DNA of 41,550 bases from Verrucomicrobiia bacterium (GCA_035765895.1 DASTWL010000002.1:1-41550); one strand, 5' to 3'. Positions 16,443 to 25,103 are shown, counted from the stretch's first letter. The notes: generated by a model from the sequence alone, not told the origin. Numbers and translations: made by a program.

Positions 16443-18692
16443 ATGAATGACATTGAATCAAGGGTGCTCCGCCTCATCGCGGAGCGGAATTACGTCCCGC
16501 TGAACGTCCCGGAACTTTTGCGGGCACTGCGCCTGCCGCCCAGTCGCCAGCAGGAGTTGCAGCGCGGGCTGCGTGGCCTGGAGCAAGCCGGCCACGTCGC
16601 CCGCATCAAGGGCAACCGCTACATCCAGCCGCGCGAGGCGGATCTGATTCCCGGACGGATTCGCATGAACCGCCAGGGCAAGGGTTTTCTCGATCCGGAC
16701 GATCCGGGTCTGAAGGAGATTGCCATTCCGGAAAGTGCCACGGGAACGGCCCTGCATGAAGACCGTGTGCTGGTGCGGCGGGATGTTCGCGCCAAGGGCC
16801 TGCGTGCGGATGCCGCGGAGCAGGCCACGGGCGCGGTGGTGCGCATTCTCGAACGCCGCCGCACGCAGATCGTCGGCACCCTGCAACGCGGGCGGCAGTT
16901 TCTCTACGTCATTCCCGATGACCCGCGCATTCCGCACGACGTTTATGTGCCCGAGCCGCGCGACCAGGGCCGCCCCGCGCGCGTGGGCGACAAGGTCGTG
17001 GTCGAGCTGAAGGACTGGGAATCGCGCCACACGAATCCCGAGGGTGAGATCATCGAGGTTCTCGGCGCGCCGGATGCCGAGGGGGTGGACATGCTTTCGG
17101 TGCTGCGCCAATACGAATTGCCGCTGCATTTCCCCAAGGCCGTCCTGCACGAGGCGCACGCCATCGGCAACGCCGTGCTGCCGCGCGATCTGCATGGCCG
17201 CGTGGATTGCCGCCGGCACCGCGTCATCACGATTGATCCCGATGACGCGAAGGACTTCGACGACGCCATCTGTCTGGAGCGCGCGGAGAACGGTCACTGG
17301 CGGCTGTGGGTGCACATTGCCGACGTGTCGCATTACGTAAAGCCGGGCACGGCGCTTGACACGGAGGCCCGCAAACGAGGCAACTCAACCTACCTCGTGG
17401 ACCGCGTCATCCCGATGCTGCCGGAGGCGTTGAGCAACGAACTCTGCTCGCTCAAGCCGAACGTGGATCGCCTGACCAAGTGTGTCGAGTTTCTGATCGC
17501 ATCCGACGGGCGCGTGCTGAACACGAAGTTCCATGCCGCCGTGATTCATTCGCAACGGCGGTTCACCTATCAGGAGGCGCTGGCCATTCTGCAACGCAAG
17601 CCCGCGTCTGATCCCATCGAGCAGATGCTGCATCAGACGCATGAACTGGCGCAGCGCATCCGAAAGCTGCGCTTCCGGAACGGCTCGCTGGATCTGGACT
17701 TTCCGGAAACGAAAATCCGGCTCGACGAACGCGGCCGCATCCGGCGCATCGAGAAGACGGTGAACGACGTGTCGCATCAGCTGATCGAGGAGTGCATGTT
17801 GCTCGCGAATGAAGCGGTGGCGGCGCGGTTGATGCAGTTGGGCCGGCCCGCCGTGTATCGCATTCACGAAGCGCCCGACGAACGGCGGCTGCAGGAGTAT
17901 CGCGAGGAGGTGTTGAGCCACAACGTGCCGTGCGGCAACCTCCGCCAGCCCGCCGAGGTGCAGAGGCTGTTGCAACGGCTCGGCACGCTGCCCATCGGCC
18001 AGGCGCTCAAGATCGGCTTCCTCAAGTCGCTCATGCGGGCGCGTTACGCCGTCGAGCCGCTCGGCCACTACGGGCTGGCGAAGAAGAAATACACGCACTT
18101 CACCTCGCCGATCCGCCGCTACGCGGACCTCGTGGTGCATCGCGCGTTGTTCGATCAGAAGGCCGCCGCGCCGGCTGCGCTCAAGCAGACCGCCGAGCAC
18201 ATCTCGGTCACCGAACGCAACTCGGCCGACGCCGAACGCGACAGCAAGGATGTGAAGCTCTTTGCGTTCCTGAATGCACAATTGAAGTCGGGCCGGCCGG
18301 AGCAATATCCCGCGCTGGTGACGGACGTGCGCAACTTTGGTTTCTTTGTCGATGTGCCCGGCCTGGCGATGAGCGGCGTGGTGCCCCTGTCCACAGTCGA
18401 GGATGATTTTTTTGTATTCGACCAGCGCCGGAATCAGCTTGTCGGCCGCCGCACGCGCCGGGTGATCCGGCTTGGCGACAAGGTGACCGTGCAGGTGGCG
18501 AAGGTGGACCGCTTCAAGAAGCAGGTGGACTTCCGGCTGGCGCCGACGGCGCGGACACCCATCCGCGCCAGCCAAACACTCCGCCGCGCGCCGCACCGGC
18601 CGGGCGCCAAACCGGTGGCGTCGAGGCCGGCCTTTACGCCCCGGCCCGCCGGGAAGCGGACGTCGTCAGGGCGGCCGCGCCGATTGCGGTAG
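16443..18692 (+). CDS. rnr: Ribonuclease R
   Basis: 749 residues. Processive 3'-5' exoribonuclease that degrades structured RNA. Domain order: winged helix (~1-60), cold-shock OB domains (~65-230), RNB catalytic domain with HRVITIDPDDAKDFDDAI (~260-277; the Asp cluster binds Mg), S1 domain (~620-700, YPALVTDVRNFGFFVDVPG), then a basic Arg/Pro-rich tail. Length is at the short end for RNase R. ATG 16443 (MNDIESRVLRLIAE) is chosen. The frame is open back to 15624 through acr3, but that part is a GC-driven shadow. It is 95 bp after acr3 and probably separate from the ars operon. Confidence 0.93.
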   Translation: MNDIESRVLRLIAERNYVPLNVPELLRALRLPPSRQQELQRGLRGLEQAGHVARIKGNRYIQPREADLIPGRIRMNRQGKGFLDPDDPGLKEIAIPESATGTALHEDRVLVRRDVRAKGLRADAAEQATGAVVRILERRRTQIVGTLQRGRQFLYVIPDDPRIPHDVYVPEPRDQGRPARVGDKVVVELKDWESRHTNPEGEIIEVLGAPDAEGVDMLSVLRQYELPLHFPKAVLHEAHAIGNAVLPRDLHGRVDCRRHRVITIDPDDAKDFDDAICLERAENGHWRLWVHIADVSHYVKPGTALDTEARKRGNSTYLVDRVIPMLPEALSNELCSLKPNVDRLTKCVEFLIASDGRVLNTKFHAAVIHSQRRFTYQEALAILQRKPASDPIEQMLHQTHELAQRIRKLRFRNGSLDLDFPETKIRLDERGRIRRIEKTVNDVSHQLIEECMLLANEAVAARLMQLGRPAVYRIHEAPDERRLQEYREEVLSHNVPCGNLRQPAEVQRLLQRLGTLPIGQALKIGFLKSLMRARYAVEPLGHYGLAKKKYTHFTSPIRRYADLVVHRALFDQKAAAPAALKQTAEHISVTERNSADAERDSKDVKLFAFLNAQLKSGRPEQYPALVTDVRNFGFFVDVPGLAMSGVVPLSTVEDDFFVFDQRRNQLVGRRTRRVIRLGDKVTVQVAKVDRFKKQVDFRLAPTARTPIRASQTLRRAPHRPGAKPVASRPAFTPRPAGKRTSSGRPRRLR

Positions 18693-18792
18693 GCGCAGCA
18701 GCCAAACCATTGGTTGCGTCCTCGTCCTGCCGGCGGTGGGTGGCCGGCCCGCTGCGCGCCGTAACGAAACCGTCACCTCGTTTTTGCTGACG

Positions 18793-18816
18793 CGCCTGCG
18801 CGTTGTAACGCAGGCG
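18793..18816. promoter_or_regulatory. Inverted repeat with TTGTAACGCAG element upstream of AraC regulator 1
   Basis: CGCCTGCG (18793-18800) and CGCAGGCG (18809-18816) form a perfect 8-bp dyad around CGTTGTAA. The 11-mer TTGTAACGCAG at 18803-18813 recurs exactly upstream of the second AraC gene (38757) and at the RCC1 gene (25160-25170, other strand). A further GTAACG lies 44 bp upstream at 18761, four helical turns away. It could be an operator or the -10 part of a promoter. Confidence 0.5.
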
Positions 18817-18853
18817 TTGCACCCTCGCCATTGTGAGTCAGGAGTGGCCATTG

Positions 18854-19717
18854 ATGCTTGCCGAGGAGGTGCTTGCCCCGGGCGAAGAACGCGAGTTTGT
18901 CGCGGGGGGATGGCGATTCATTTTGGTTGAGGAGGGCGTGTTGTATTGGCTGGGGCGTCCGCGGGCGCGGGAGGTTGTCAGGCACGAATTGTTGGTCGCA
19001 GCGCCGGGCACGGCGGGCAGCGTGCGTGCCAGCCAGATCAACGGCGCCCGCGTGCGGCGGTTCAGCGCCAATTTGGGGGCGTTGCTGGGCGTTTTCAGTC
19101 TGGCGGAGCGCGACGCGTTGCGCCGGCTGGAAGCGCCCGATGCGTTTGGGGTCGAAGTGCTCCCCGCCACGCACGCGGCCGCCCACCGACTCGCCCAACT
19201 GGGCGTTTCCGAAACGCTGCCCCAGCGGGCCTTGGGGCGGGGCGAACTGCTGCACGTCGCACTGCTGGCGCTGGCGGATGACATCAGGCGGGCCGACGAA
19301 TCCCGGCCGGGCATTTCCACGGCGGAGCGGCGTTTGCGGGAGCTGATGCTGAACGCGCCGGATGCCGATCTGTTGGCGCGCTCGCCCGAGGACATCGCGG
19401 CGATGTGCGGCTGCAGCGTGCGCCATCTGCGCCGGCTCTTGCGAACGGCGTTCCAATTCAACCTGCGTCTGGCGCGGGAAGAAGTGCGGCTGCACAAGGC
19501 GCGCGAGCTGGTCGAGCAAACCGGCATTCGCATCGCCGACGTGGCGCGCAGCGTTGGTTACCGGCATGTGGGACAATTCAACGCCTCCTTCAAGCGCATG
19601 TTTGGCCACACGCCTTCGGAATGCCGGTTACGGCGGGCCGCGTCGCTGACGGCAGCGGTTCCTGATTCGGCGGGCCGGCTGGGCAAGCTGTCGTCGCCGG
19701 AGGAGCAGGAACCGTAA
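18854..19717 (+). CDS. AraC-family transcriptional regulator 1
   Basis: 287 residues. The N-terminal ~150 residues are a cupin-like sensor domain (EEVLAPGEE, GGWRFILVEEGVLYWL, SVRASQIN). The C-terminal ~100 carry two AraC helix-turn-helices (SPEDIAAMCGCSVRHLRRLL and IRIADVARSVGYRHVGQFN), then FKRMFGHTPSECR. The N-terminal domain aligns by eye with the regulator at 38821, so the two are paralogues. ATG 18854 is preferred over GTG 18833 because AGGAG lies 9 bp before it. It converges on the TonB cluster, which it may regulate. The ligand is unknown. Confidence 0.85.
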   Translation: MLAEEVLAPGEEREFVAGGWRFILVEEGVLYWLGRPRAREVVRHELLVAAPGTAGSVRASQINGARVRRFSANLGALLGVFSLAERDALRRLEAPDAFGVEVLPATHAAAHRLAQLGVSETLPQRALGRGELLHVALLALADDIRRADESRPGISTAERRLRELMLNAPDADLLARSPEDIAAMCGCSVRHLRRLLRTAFQFNLRLAREEVRLHKARELVEQTGIRIADVARSVGYRHVGQFNASFKRMFGHTPSECRLRRAASLTAAVPDSAGRLGKLSSPEEQEP

Positions 19718-19729
19718 CGCAGCCGGGCA

Positions 19730-20140
19730 CTATTCACCCTCGGTGGCGAGGCCCACTTTGGTGATATCGAGCTGCTGCAACACGTCCAGCACGCTGATCA
19801 TGCTCTGATAATCCACGTCATCCGAACCTTTCACCACGACCCGCACATCCGGATCGCCGGCCTTGAGTTGCTGCAGATCACTCTTCAATGCCGGAATCGT
19901 CACGGGCTGGTCGTTCAGAAACGTCTGGCCCGCGGCGTCCACGCTGATGCGGTTGATTTTTGGTTTCGGCTGCCGGGTGGGCGGCGGCGGTTTGCCGGAG
20001 GGCAGGGTCATCTCCAGGTTGTTCATCATCTGCGGCGTGGTGATGATGAAAATGACCAGCAGCACGAACACCAGGTCGAGCAGCGGCGTGATGTTCAGCT
20101 CGTTGAGCGTGCCGTGATGAGACTGGGAGGTTTTTTTCAC
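19730..20140 (-). CDS. exbD: ExbD/TolR-family proton channel subunit (second copy)
   Basis: 136 residues. Single N-terminal transmembrane helix containing the conserved Asp (LNITPLLDLVFVLLVIFIITT), then a periplasmic domain. With ExbB it uses the proton gradient to drive TonB. It is the last gene of the minus-strand cluster, 4 bp after tonB. It is related to the exbD upstream but not identical: the linker PSGKPPPPTRQPKPK is Pro/Lys-rich here. Confidence 0.92.
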   Translation of the reverse strand: MKKTSQSHHGTLNELNITPLLDLVFVLLVIFIITTPQMMNNLEMTLPSGKPPPPTRQPKPKINRISVDAAGQTFLNDQPVTIPALKSDLQQLKAGDPDVRVVVKGSDDVDYQSMISVLDVLQQLDITKVGLATEGE

Positions 20141-20144
20141 GCGG

Positions 20145-20828
20145 TCAGTCGATCGGGGCTGTGGCGAGTTCCTGCACGTCGAAGCGCACGACGAAGTGGG
20201 GCGGGAAATTCGTCGGCGGCGGGCGCTCCATTTTGGTTATTGCGGCGACAGCCTCGCGCACGGACGCATCCCAGCGCGGGTTGCCCGAGCCCTTGAGCCA
20301 CTCGGGATGGCTGATCCGGCCGTCGGGCCCGATGGAAACGCGCACCTCGGCCACGAAGCGGGCGTCGTCGATGTTTTCAGGCTTGTCCCAGCGGCTGGTG
20401 AAGGCGTATTGCAGCAGGCCGCGATAGATTTCAACAGGATTGGAACTCGTCTCCACGGTTTTGCCCCCGGCGAACTCAAACGCCGGCAGGTCCGCAGCGG
20501 GCGGTGCGACGGCCGGCGGCGCCACGGGGGCGGGCGGCGCCGTGACCTTCGGCGCCTCCACCAGTTTGGGGGCTTCCACCTTCGGGGTTGGTTTGGGCGT
20601 TTCGACTTTCGGCGGCTCCGTCTTGGGCTTGTCGGGCTCCTTGGGTTTCTCGGGCGGTTTTTCCTTCACCATTTCCACCGCGATTTTCTTCATCTGTTTG
20701 CCCAGCAGGCCGCCGCGCGCCGCGAGGTAAAGGCCCAAGGCCACGATGAGCCCGTGAAAGGTCAACGAGATGAGCAGGTTGACCTTGGACGAATTGCGGG
20801 CGGTGCGTTTCCGGGTTTGCGGAACCAT
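20145..20828 (-). CDS. tonB: TonB/TolA-like energy transducer
   Basis: 227 residues. An N-terminal membrane anchor (LLISLTFHGLIVALGLYLA) is followed by a Pro/Lys/Glu-rich periplasm-spanning region (~45-115, PPEKPKEPDKPK type) and a C-terminal TonB_2-type domain (RFVAEVRVSIGPDGRISHPEWLKG, WDASVREAVAAI). It transmits energy from ExbBD to outer-membrane proteins. ATG 20828 is 1 bp after the exbD stop, so they are coupled; the frame extending to 20858 overlaps exbD and is not needed. A TolA-like role is an alternative, but no tolB or pal is nearby. Confidence 0.88.
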   Translation of the reverse strand: MVPQTRKRTARNSSKVNLLISLTFHGLIVALGLYLAARGGLLGKQMKKIAVEMVKEKPPEKPKEPDKPKTEPPKVETPKPTPKVEAPKLVEAPKVTAPPAPVAPPAVAPPAADLPAFEFAGGKTVETSSNPVEIYRGLLQYAFTSRWDKPENIDDARFVAEVRVSIGPDGRISHPEWLKGSGNPRWDASVREAVAAITKMERPPPTNFPPHFVVRFDVQELATAPID

Positions 20829-20829
20829 G

Positions 20830-21240
20830 TTACTTGATCGGGTCGGTGGCGAGGTCAACCTTGGGCACGTTCGCCTGCTGGCAAACGTCGAGCACGGCGC
20901 GGATCTGGCGATACTTGGTGTGACTGTCGCCGCGCACGATGACGTTCAGGTCCGGATCATCCATCCGCAGGGCCACCAGCGTGTTCAACATTTCCCGGGC
21001 ATCGGCCACGCGCTGCTTGTTGAGAAACAGCGCGCCATCCGCCCGGACCGTGATGTAGTTCGCCTTGTGCGGCGGGTCCTTCAACCGTTTGGCGGCGCTG
21101 GGCAGCTTCAAATCCAGATCATTCACGGGCGGCGCCGTCGTGATGATGAAGATGACCAGCAGCACGAAGGCGAGGTCGAGCAACGGAGTGATGTTCAACT
21201 CCGTCACCGAATGATGCGCCGAATGGGAGCACTTTTTCAT
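20830..21240 (-). CDS. exbD: ExbD/TolR-family proton channel subunit (first copy)
   Basis: 136 residues. Transmembrane helix with the proton-carrying Asp (LNITPLLDLAFVLLVIFIITT) and a periplasmic domain ending KVDLATDPIK. Its start overlaps the exbB stop by 4 bp, and tonB starts 1 bp after its stop, so it is fully embedded in the operon. Two different ExbD proteins in one operon suggests a hetero-ExbD complex, as in several Bacteroidota and Xanthomonas-type Ton systems. Confidence 0.92.
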   Translation of the reverse strand: MKKCSHSAHHSVTELNITPLLDLAFVLLVIFIITTAPPVNDLDLKLPSAAKRLKDPPHKANYITVRADGALFLNKQRVADAREMLNTLVALRMDDPDLNVIVRGDSHTKYRQIRAVLDVCQQANVPKVDLATDPIK

Positions 21241-22109
21241 GCTCCCACGAGCGCGGCTTCACGTTTTTCCAGCGTGTGAATGAGCTGGCGGGCGAACGCC
21301 TCGTTGGCGCTGCGCAATTCCTCGGCGAGCGGGCGGTGGTCCACATAGACGTGCTCGACCTGGTTCGCGTAACGGCTGGCGAAGCCGTCAAGTTCCTGCG
21401 TGATGTGCCGGATGGTGGTGACCATGAAGTTGTAGGCGAACATGGCAGGAATCGCGACGAGCAGGCCCGTGACCGTGGCCACCAGTGCCGCGGCAACGCC
21501 GGGTGCCATGGCCGTCAAGCTGGCCGAATGGCTCTCCGCGATGCCGGCAAAGGTGGACATGACGCCCCACACCGTGCCGAGCAGGCCGATGAATGGCCCG
21601 CCCGCCACGGCGGTGGACAGCACGATCATGCCTTTTTCCAGGGCCATCGCCTGTTCCCCGGCGGCTTCCTCCATGACGACCTTTACGGCTTCGAACGAGC
21701 CCTGGTTGATTTTGACCCGGTTGGCCCGGGCCAGATGCTCCGTGGCGCCGTGCTGGCTGGCGTGGGCGGAGTGCACGGCGGGCCGCGTTTCGACGGGGTT
21801 GTTCTTCAAGTGATAGCCCAGCTCATCCGCGCCGCGGATGTAAAGCTGGTAGGCGGGCGCGCCTTCAAACGCTTCGCCCTTGCGTTGCACGTCCAGCGGG
21901 TCATGCGTCGCATTGTAAGCGGCCATGAATTTTTTGGTCGCTTTCCGGGCAATGTGAATTTGCCGGTATTTGGTCAGGATGACCGTCCAGCTGAACAGCG
22001 ACAGGGCGAACAGCACACCAACGGTGATCAGGCCTTCGGTCGTGGCGTTCTTGATGGCATAGACCGCCGCGTTCGAGGCGAACAAGGGGTGGAAGAATTC
22101 AGGGTTCAT
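21237..22109 (-). CDS. exbB: ExbB/TolQ/MotA-family proton channel protein
   Basis: 290 residues, inner membrane. Three transmembrane segments are visible: GLITVGVLFALSLFSWTVIL, STAVAGGPFIGLLGTVWGVMSTF-type and ATVTGLLVAIPAMFAYNF, with the conserved family motif GLLGTVWG. The long cytoplasmic segment between TM1 and TM2 is typical. It follows the porin gene by 35 bp and overlaps exbD by 4 bp. Confidence 0.92.
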   Translation of the reverse strand: MNPEFFHPLFASNAAVYAIKNATTEGLITVGVLFALSLFSWTVILTKYRQIHIARKATKKFMAAYNATHDPLDVQRKGEAFEGAPAYQLYIRGADELGYHLKNNPVETRPAVHSAHASQHGATEHLARANRVKINQGSFEAVKVVMEEAAGEQAMALEKGMIVLSTAVAGGPFIGLLGTVWGVMSTFAGIAESHSASLTAMAPGVAAALVATVTGLLVAIPAMFAYNFMVTTIRHITQELDGFASRYANQVEHVYVDHRPLAEELRSANEAFARQLIHTLEKREAALVGA

Positions 22110-22124
22110 AAGCGGTGCAACATT

Positions 22125-22142
22125 CCGGTCCGGCGGGACCGG
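22125..22142 (-). other. Intercistronic hairpin between porin and exbB
   Basis: CCGGTCC (22125-22131) and GGACCGG (22136-22142) form a perfect 7-bp GC-rich stem with a 4-nt loop. It starts 2 bp beyond the porin stop codon and lies just before exbB. No T tract follows on the transcribed strand, so a full terminator is unlikely. It may protect the porin mRNA or attenuate read-through into exbB-exbD-tonB-exbD. Confidence 0.5.
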
Positions 22143-22144
22143 GG

Positions 22145-23770
22145 TTAAAACTTCAGTGTCAGGTCAACTTGAAAGAGATTGAAGTTGTCGATGGGGTTGA
22201 TCTGCGGCAGGTCCTGGTTGCTGCCGCCGGTGCCGAGACGCTTGTTGATGCGTTGGGCGTGGGCGTAGCGGAACGAGCCGATGAAATGGCGGCTCAGCCC
22301 GTAGGAGACCTGCACGTTGATGCCTTCCAGGTTCTCGCGGCCCTCGAACGTGTCCGAATCGATGAGGTTCGGGTCGAGCGAATACTGTTCGGTGTGCTGC
22401 CAGAAGGTCTTGAACTCCCACGGATGCCGCGCGGCCCAGCCCGTGTCGCTGCCGAGCGCAAACCCGATCTGGTAGGCCATGTTTTCGTCCGTTTGCGGCG
22501 CGAACGGCTGCACGTTGGGGGTGGTGGGTTGATTGGCGAGCCAGTTCGCGTAGCCGGCGGCGGCGGCCTTGGCGCGGTCGGAGCCTTGGAGATTGTAGGC
22601 CACGTCGCCAAACACGCGTGCGTCCAGCTGGCGCAGCTTGAAATTCAGTTCAAACGGCACCTCGACCACGAGCAGGTCGTTCAGACCCACTTGATTGAGC
22701 GGAAAGCCCGTGCTGCCGTAACCGGGCAGCGAACTGGATGTGCCGTAGCCGCTGGAGCCGTTGACGGTTCCCGAACCGGGCCCGAGATACGCACCCTCGC
22801 CAACATACGGATCGCCAAAATACGGCGACAATGCTCCGGGGCCCGTGGTGGAACTGCGCTGCCGGCCGAGGTAGTGATAAATCGTGGCGGCAACTTTGGC
22901 CGTGGTGTTGGTGGTGAGGTGGTATTTGAAACCGGCCTGCCACGCGAGTTGGAAGACGTTTTCGGTGTTTTGTCCGGCCAGTCCGTTGAAACCAAGCCCG
23001 CCGTCGGCCGAAGCCGGATTCACGTCCTGGTAGATGAACTGGCCGAATGTGGCGAAGAAATCCGCTTCGCCCACCACGTAATGGAAACGTTCCGCCGCGC
23101 CCTCGACGTTGAGGTCGGAATCCCACACGAGCGGCGTCGTGAAGAGAGGGTTCGGCATCTTGCCGACGGTGAGATCCATCCAATCCCAACGGGCGGGATG
23201 CCAGCCGACATACGCCTGGCCGATTGCGATGCCGGCCGATGACTTGCCGAAGGGCCCCTGGTAGGGCGAACCACTGGATGACGTGCCTAAGCTCACCCAG
23301 GACGAGCGCGGGTTGGCGGAGGTGTCCAGCCGGACGCCGTAATAAAAGTCGTCAAAAAAATCGCCGTGCAAGCCCACGCGCACGGCATAGCGGAAGCGCT
23401 GCAAATCCACGCTGCCGCCCGGCGCCTCGACCGAGCGGTCTTCGTAGCGCAACCGCACGTCGCCGAACAATTCGAGCTTCTGGACGGTGTCGCTAATTTT
23501 CCAACGCGACGGGGGAATATGCGGCATCTCGGTCCGGTTCGTGCGCAGCGCTTCAATCTCGGAGCGTGCCTTGGCCGCTTCGCCTTCCGTGATGAAACCC
23601 TTTTGCAAAAACAAATTGATGATCGGGTCGGAAGTGTCTTCGCCCCGGCCCGCCAAGCGCCCGGCGGCGAGCAGGGCGGTGGTCAGAACTACCGTCCAAC
23701 GGACGGATAGAAACCTGGTCTGGCTGCGGAGCGGGTTGGAGCTCCGTGTCGCGGCGACATTAATTCGCAT
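22145..23770 (-). CDS. Putative outer-membrane porin heading the TonB-ExbBD cluster
   Basis: 541 residues. A long signal region (TVVLTTALLAAGRLAGRGED) is followed by the same short helical module as the other two porins (LFLQKGFITEGEAAKARSEIEAL) and a large aromatic-rich barrel ending FQVDLTLKF with terminal Phe. The family is a putative Porin_5-like protein. No plug domain or TonB box is recognised, which makes its position at the head of a TonB operon notable. A palindrome lies ~45 bp upstream of the ATG. Confidence 0.8.
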   Translation of the reverse strand: MRINVAATRSSNPLRSQTRFLSVRWTVVLTTALLAAGRLAGRGEDTSDPIINLFLQKGFITEGEAAKARSEIEALRTNRTEMPHIPPSRWKISDTVQKLELFGDVRLRYEDRSVEAPGGSVDLQRFRYAVRVGLHGDFFDDFYYGVRLDTSANPRSSWVSLGTSSSGSPYQGPFGKSSAGIAIGQAYVGWHPARWDWMDLTVGKMPNPLFTTPLVWDSDLNVEGAAERFHYVVGEADFFATFGQFIYQDVNPASADGGLGFNGLAGQNTENVFQLAWQAGFKYHLTTNTTAKVAATIYHYLGRQRSSTTGPGALSPYFGDPYVGEGAYLGPGSGTVNGSSGYGTSSSLPGYGSTGFPLNQVGLNDLLVVEVPFELNFKLRQLDARVFGDVAYNLQGSDRAKAAAAGYANWLANQPTTPNVQPFAPQTDENMAYQIGFALGSDTGWAARHPWEFKTFWQHTEQYSLDPNLIDSDTFEGRENLEGINVQVSYGLSRHFIGSFRYAHAQRINKRLGTGGSNQDLPQINPIDNFNLFQVDLTLKF

Positions 23771-23814
23771 CGCCTGATGCTAAGGAAGGCGAAGCGACGG
23801 TTTGGTGGCGCAAG

Positions 23815-23832
23815 CGTTACGATCTCGTAACG
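23815..23832. promoter_or_regulatory. Palindrome upstream of the porin-exbB-exbD-tonB-exbD operon
   Basis: CGTTACGA (23815-23822) and TCGTAACG (23825-23832) form a perfect 8-bp inverted repeat around TC, 45 bp upstream of the porin ATG. The right half continues CGTAACGAACCCC, resembling CGTAACGAAACCG at 18760 upstream of the neighbouring AraC regulator. It is a good candidate operator for this operon. Confidence 0.5.
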
Positions 23833-23885
23833 AACCCCGGGCGGCGGAAAATTTTTCGCGACGGCATGGCAAACGCGCCGCGGCG

Positions 23886-25103
23886 TCACCAACGTTGCAC
23901 CCGATAGAACCGCTGGCTTCCGGGCGGGGCCGGATCCGTCAATGTCAGGAGACCACCGGAGCCGGCGTGGAGCGGCAGCGCGTGCCAGGTCACGTCCGTC
24001 AGTGAGTCCTGATATTCGAGTTGATACACGCGACCGTTTTGGGTCGGCAGCGAGACGTTGAATCCCGCGGCCGTGAAGCCGTCAACGGTCACCGGCACTT
24101 GGGTGACCGGGGGTGCTGAGCCTTGCAGCGCCAGACTGTGCAATCGCCCGGCGGCAATGCGCACGACGTTGCTCAAGCCGGGCGGCACGGTGCTCTGGCC
24201 GAAATCAACATTCGTGTTCGCACCGCTGCCCGCGCCCCACGCCGCCACCGTTCCGTCGCGTCGCAAGGCGAGACTGTGCCAGCCGCCGGCGGCGATTTGC
24301 ACCACGTTGCTCAAGCCCGGTGGCACGTCGGCTTCGCCGTAGGTGTCCAGTCCCCAGGCCGCGACGGTGCCATCTGATTTCAACGCCAGATTATGGGCGA
24401 CGCCTGCCGCGATGGCGACCACGTTGCTCAAGCCCGGCGGGAGATTGGTCTGCCCGCTGTCGCCGCGGCCCCAGGCGCGGAGCGTTCCGTCGGCTTTCAG
24501 CACCAGGCTGTGCCAGCCGCCACCCGCCACGGCGACCACGTTGGAAAGACCGGCCGGCACGGCTGCCTGGCCGTAATTGTAGGCGCCTTCGCCGCCCCAC
24601 GCGGTCACGGTGCCGTCCGCCTTGAGGGCGAGCCCGTGATATGCGCCGCCCGCCACGGCCACGGCGTTGCTCAACCCGGCCGGGACATCCAGCTCGCCGT
24701 AGAAATTGTCATCGCCCGTGGCGGCCACCGTGCCATTGGTCCGCAACGCCAGGCTGAACAGGTCGCCGCATGCGACCGCGAGATAGTTGCTGGTGGACGG
24801 GAAATCCGTTTGGCCCAGGGTGTCTTCGCCCCAACCCAGCAGCGTGCCGTCATTGCGCACCGCCAGGCTGTGACGCCAGCCGCCCGCGAGCTGCGTCGCG
24901 TTGGTCAAGCCGGTGGGCACGAGGGACTGCCCGGCCTGGTTGTAATTGTTGGGATTCACAACGGTGCCGGCGCCCCACGCGACAACATTGGCCGCCGAGC
25001 CTGACGCGGCGGCGTTCAGCAGGACGACGAGCGCTGCGTGGCACAGCCAGGCGGGTGAACCGCAACGCGCAGCGGGTTGGCGGGGTGATGAGAAGTGGTT
25101 CAC
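23886..25103 (-). CDS. Secreted RCC1-repeat beta-propeller protein with C-terminal FYRV module
   Basis: About 405 residues from GTG 25103. The signal peptide has its hydrophobic core at AWLCHAALVVLLNAAASGSA. Seven RCC1-type repeats follow (pattern VVAIAAGVAHNLALKSDGTVAAWG, with spacer VPPGLSN), predicted to form a propeller. The last ~65 residues form a beta-rich module (VYQLEYQDSLTDVTW to QRFYRVQRW) also seen at the end of the protein at 29839. The frame runs back to ATG 25190, but that would give a ~66-residue pre-sequence and place a palindromic regulatory element inside the gene, so GTG 25103 is preferred. Function is unknown; RCC1 propellers usually mediate protein binding. Confidence 0.75.
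   Translation of the reverse strand: MNHFSSPRQPAARCGSPAWLCHAALVVLLNAAASGSAANVVAWGAGTVVNPNNYNQAGQSLVPTGLTNATQLAGGWRHSLAVRNDGTLLGWGEDTLGQTDFPSTSNYLAVACGDLFSLALRTNGTVAATGDDNFYGELDVPAGLSNAVAVAGGAYHGLALKADGTVTAWGGEGAYNYGQAAVPAGLSNVVAVAGGGWHSLVLKADGTLRAWGRGDSGQTNLPPGLSNVVAIAAGVAHNLALKSDGTVAAWGLDTYGEADVPPGLSNVVQIAAGGWHSLALRRDGTVAAWGAGSGANTNVDFGQSTVPPGLSNVVRIAAGRLHSLALQGSAPPVTQVPVTVDGFTAAGFNVSLPTQNGRVYQLEYQDSLTDVTWHALPLHAGSGGLLTLTDPAPPGSQRFYRVQRW

Noticed and set aside
17385-18596. 403-codon minus-strand frame opposite rnr
   Set aside because: His/Arg/Leu-rich antisense shadow; rnr catalytic and S1 motifs lie on the plus strand.
19713-19722. Further GTAACGCAG after AraC regulator 1
   Set aside because: It overlaps the AraC stop codon, lacks the TT prefix and lies between convergent genes, so it is unlikely to be a regulatory site.
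22115-23242. 375-codon plus-strand frame opposite the porin of the Ton operon
   Set aside because: No recognisable motifs; the minus-strand porin has a signal peptide, barrel pattern and terminal Phe.
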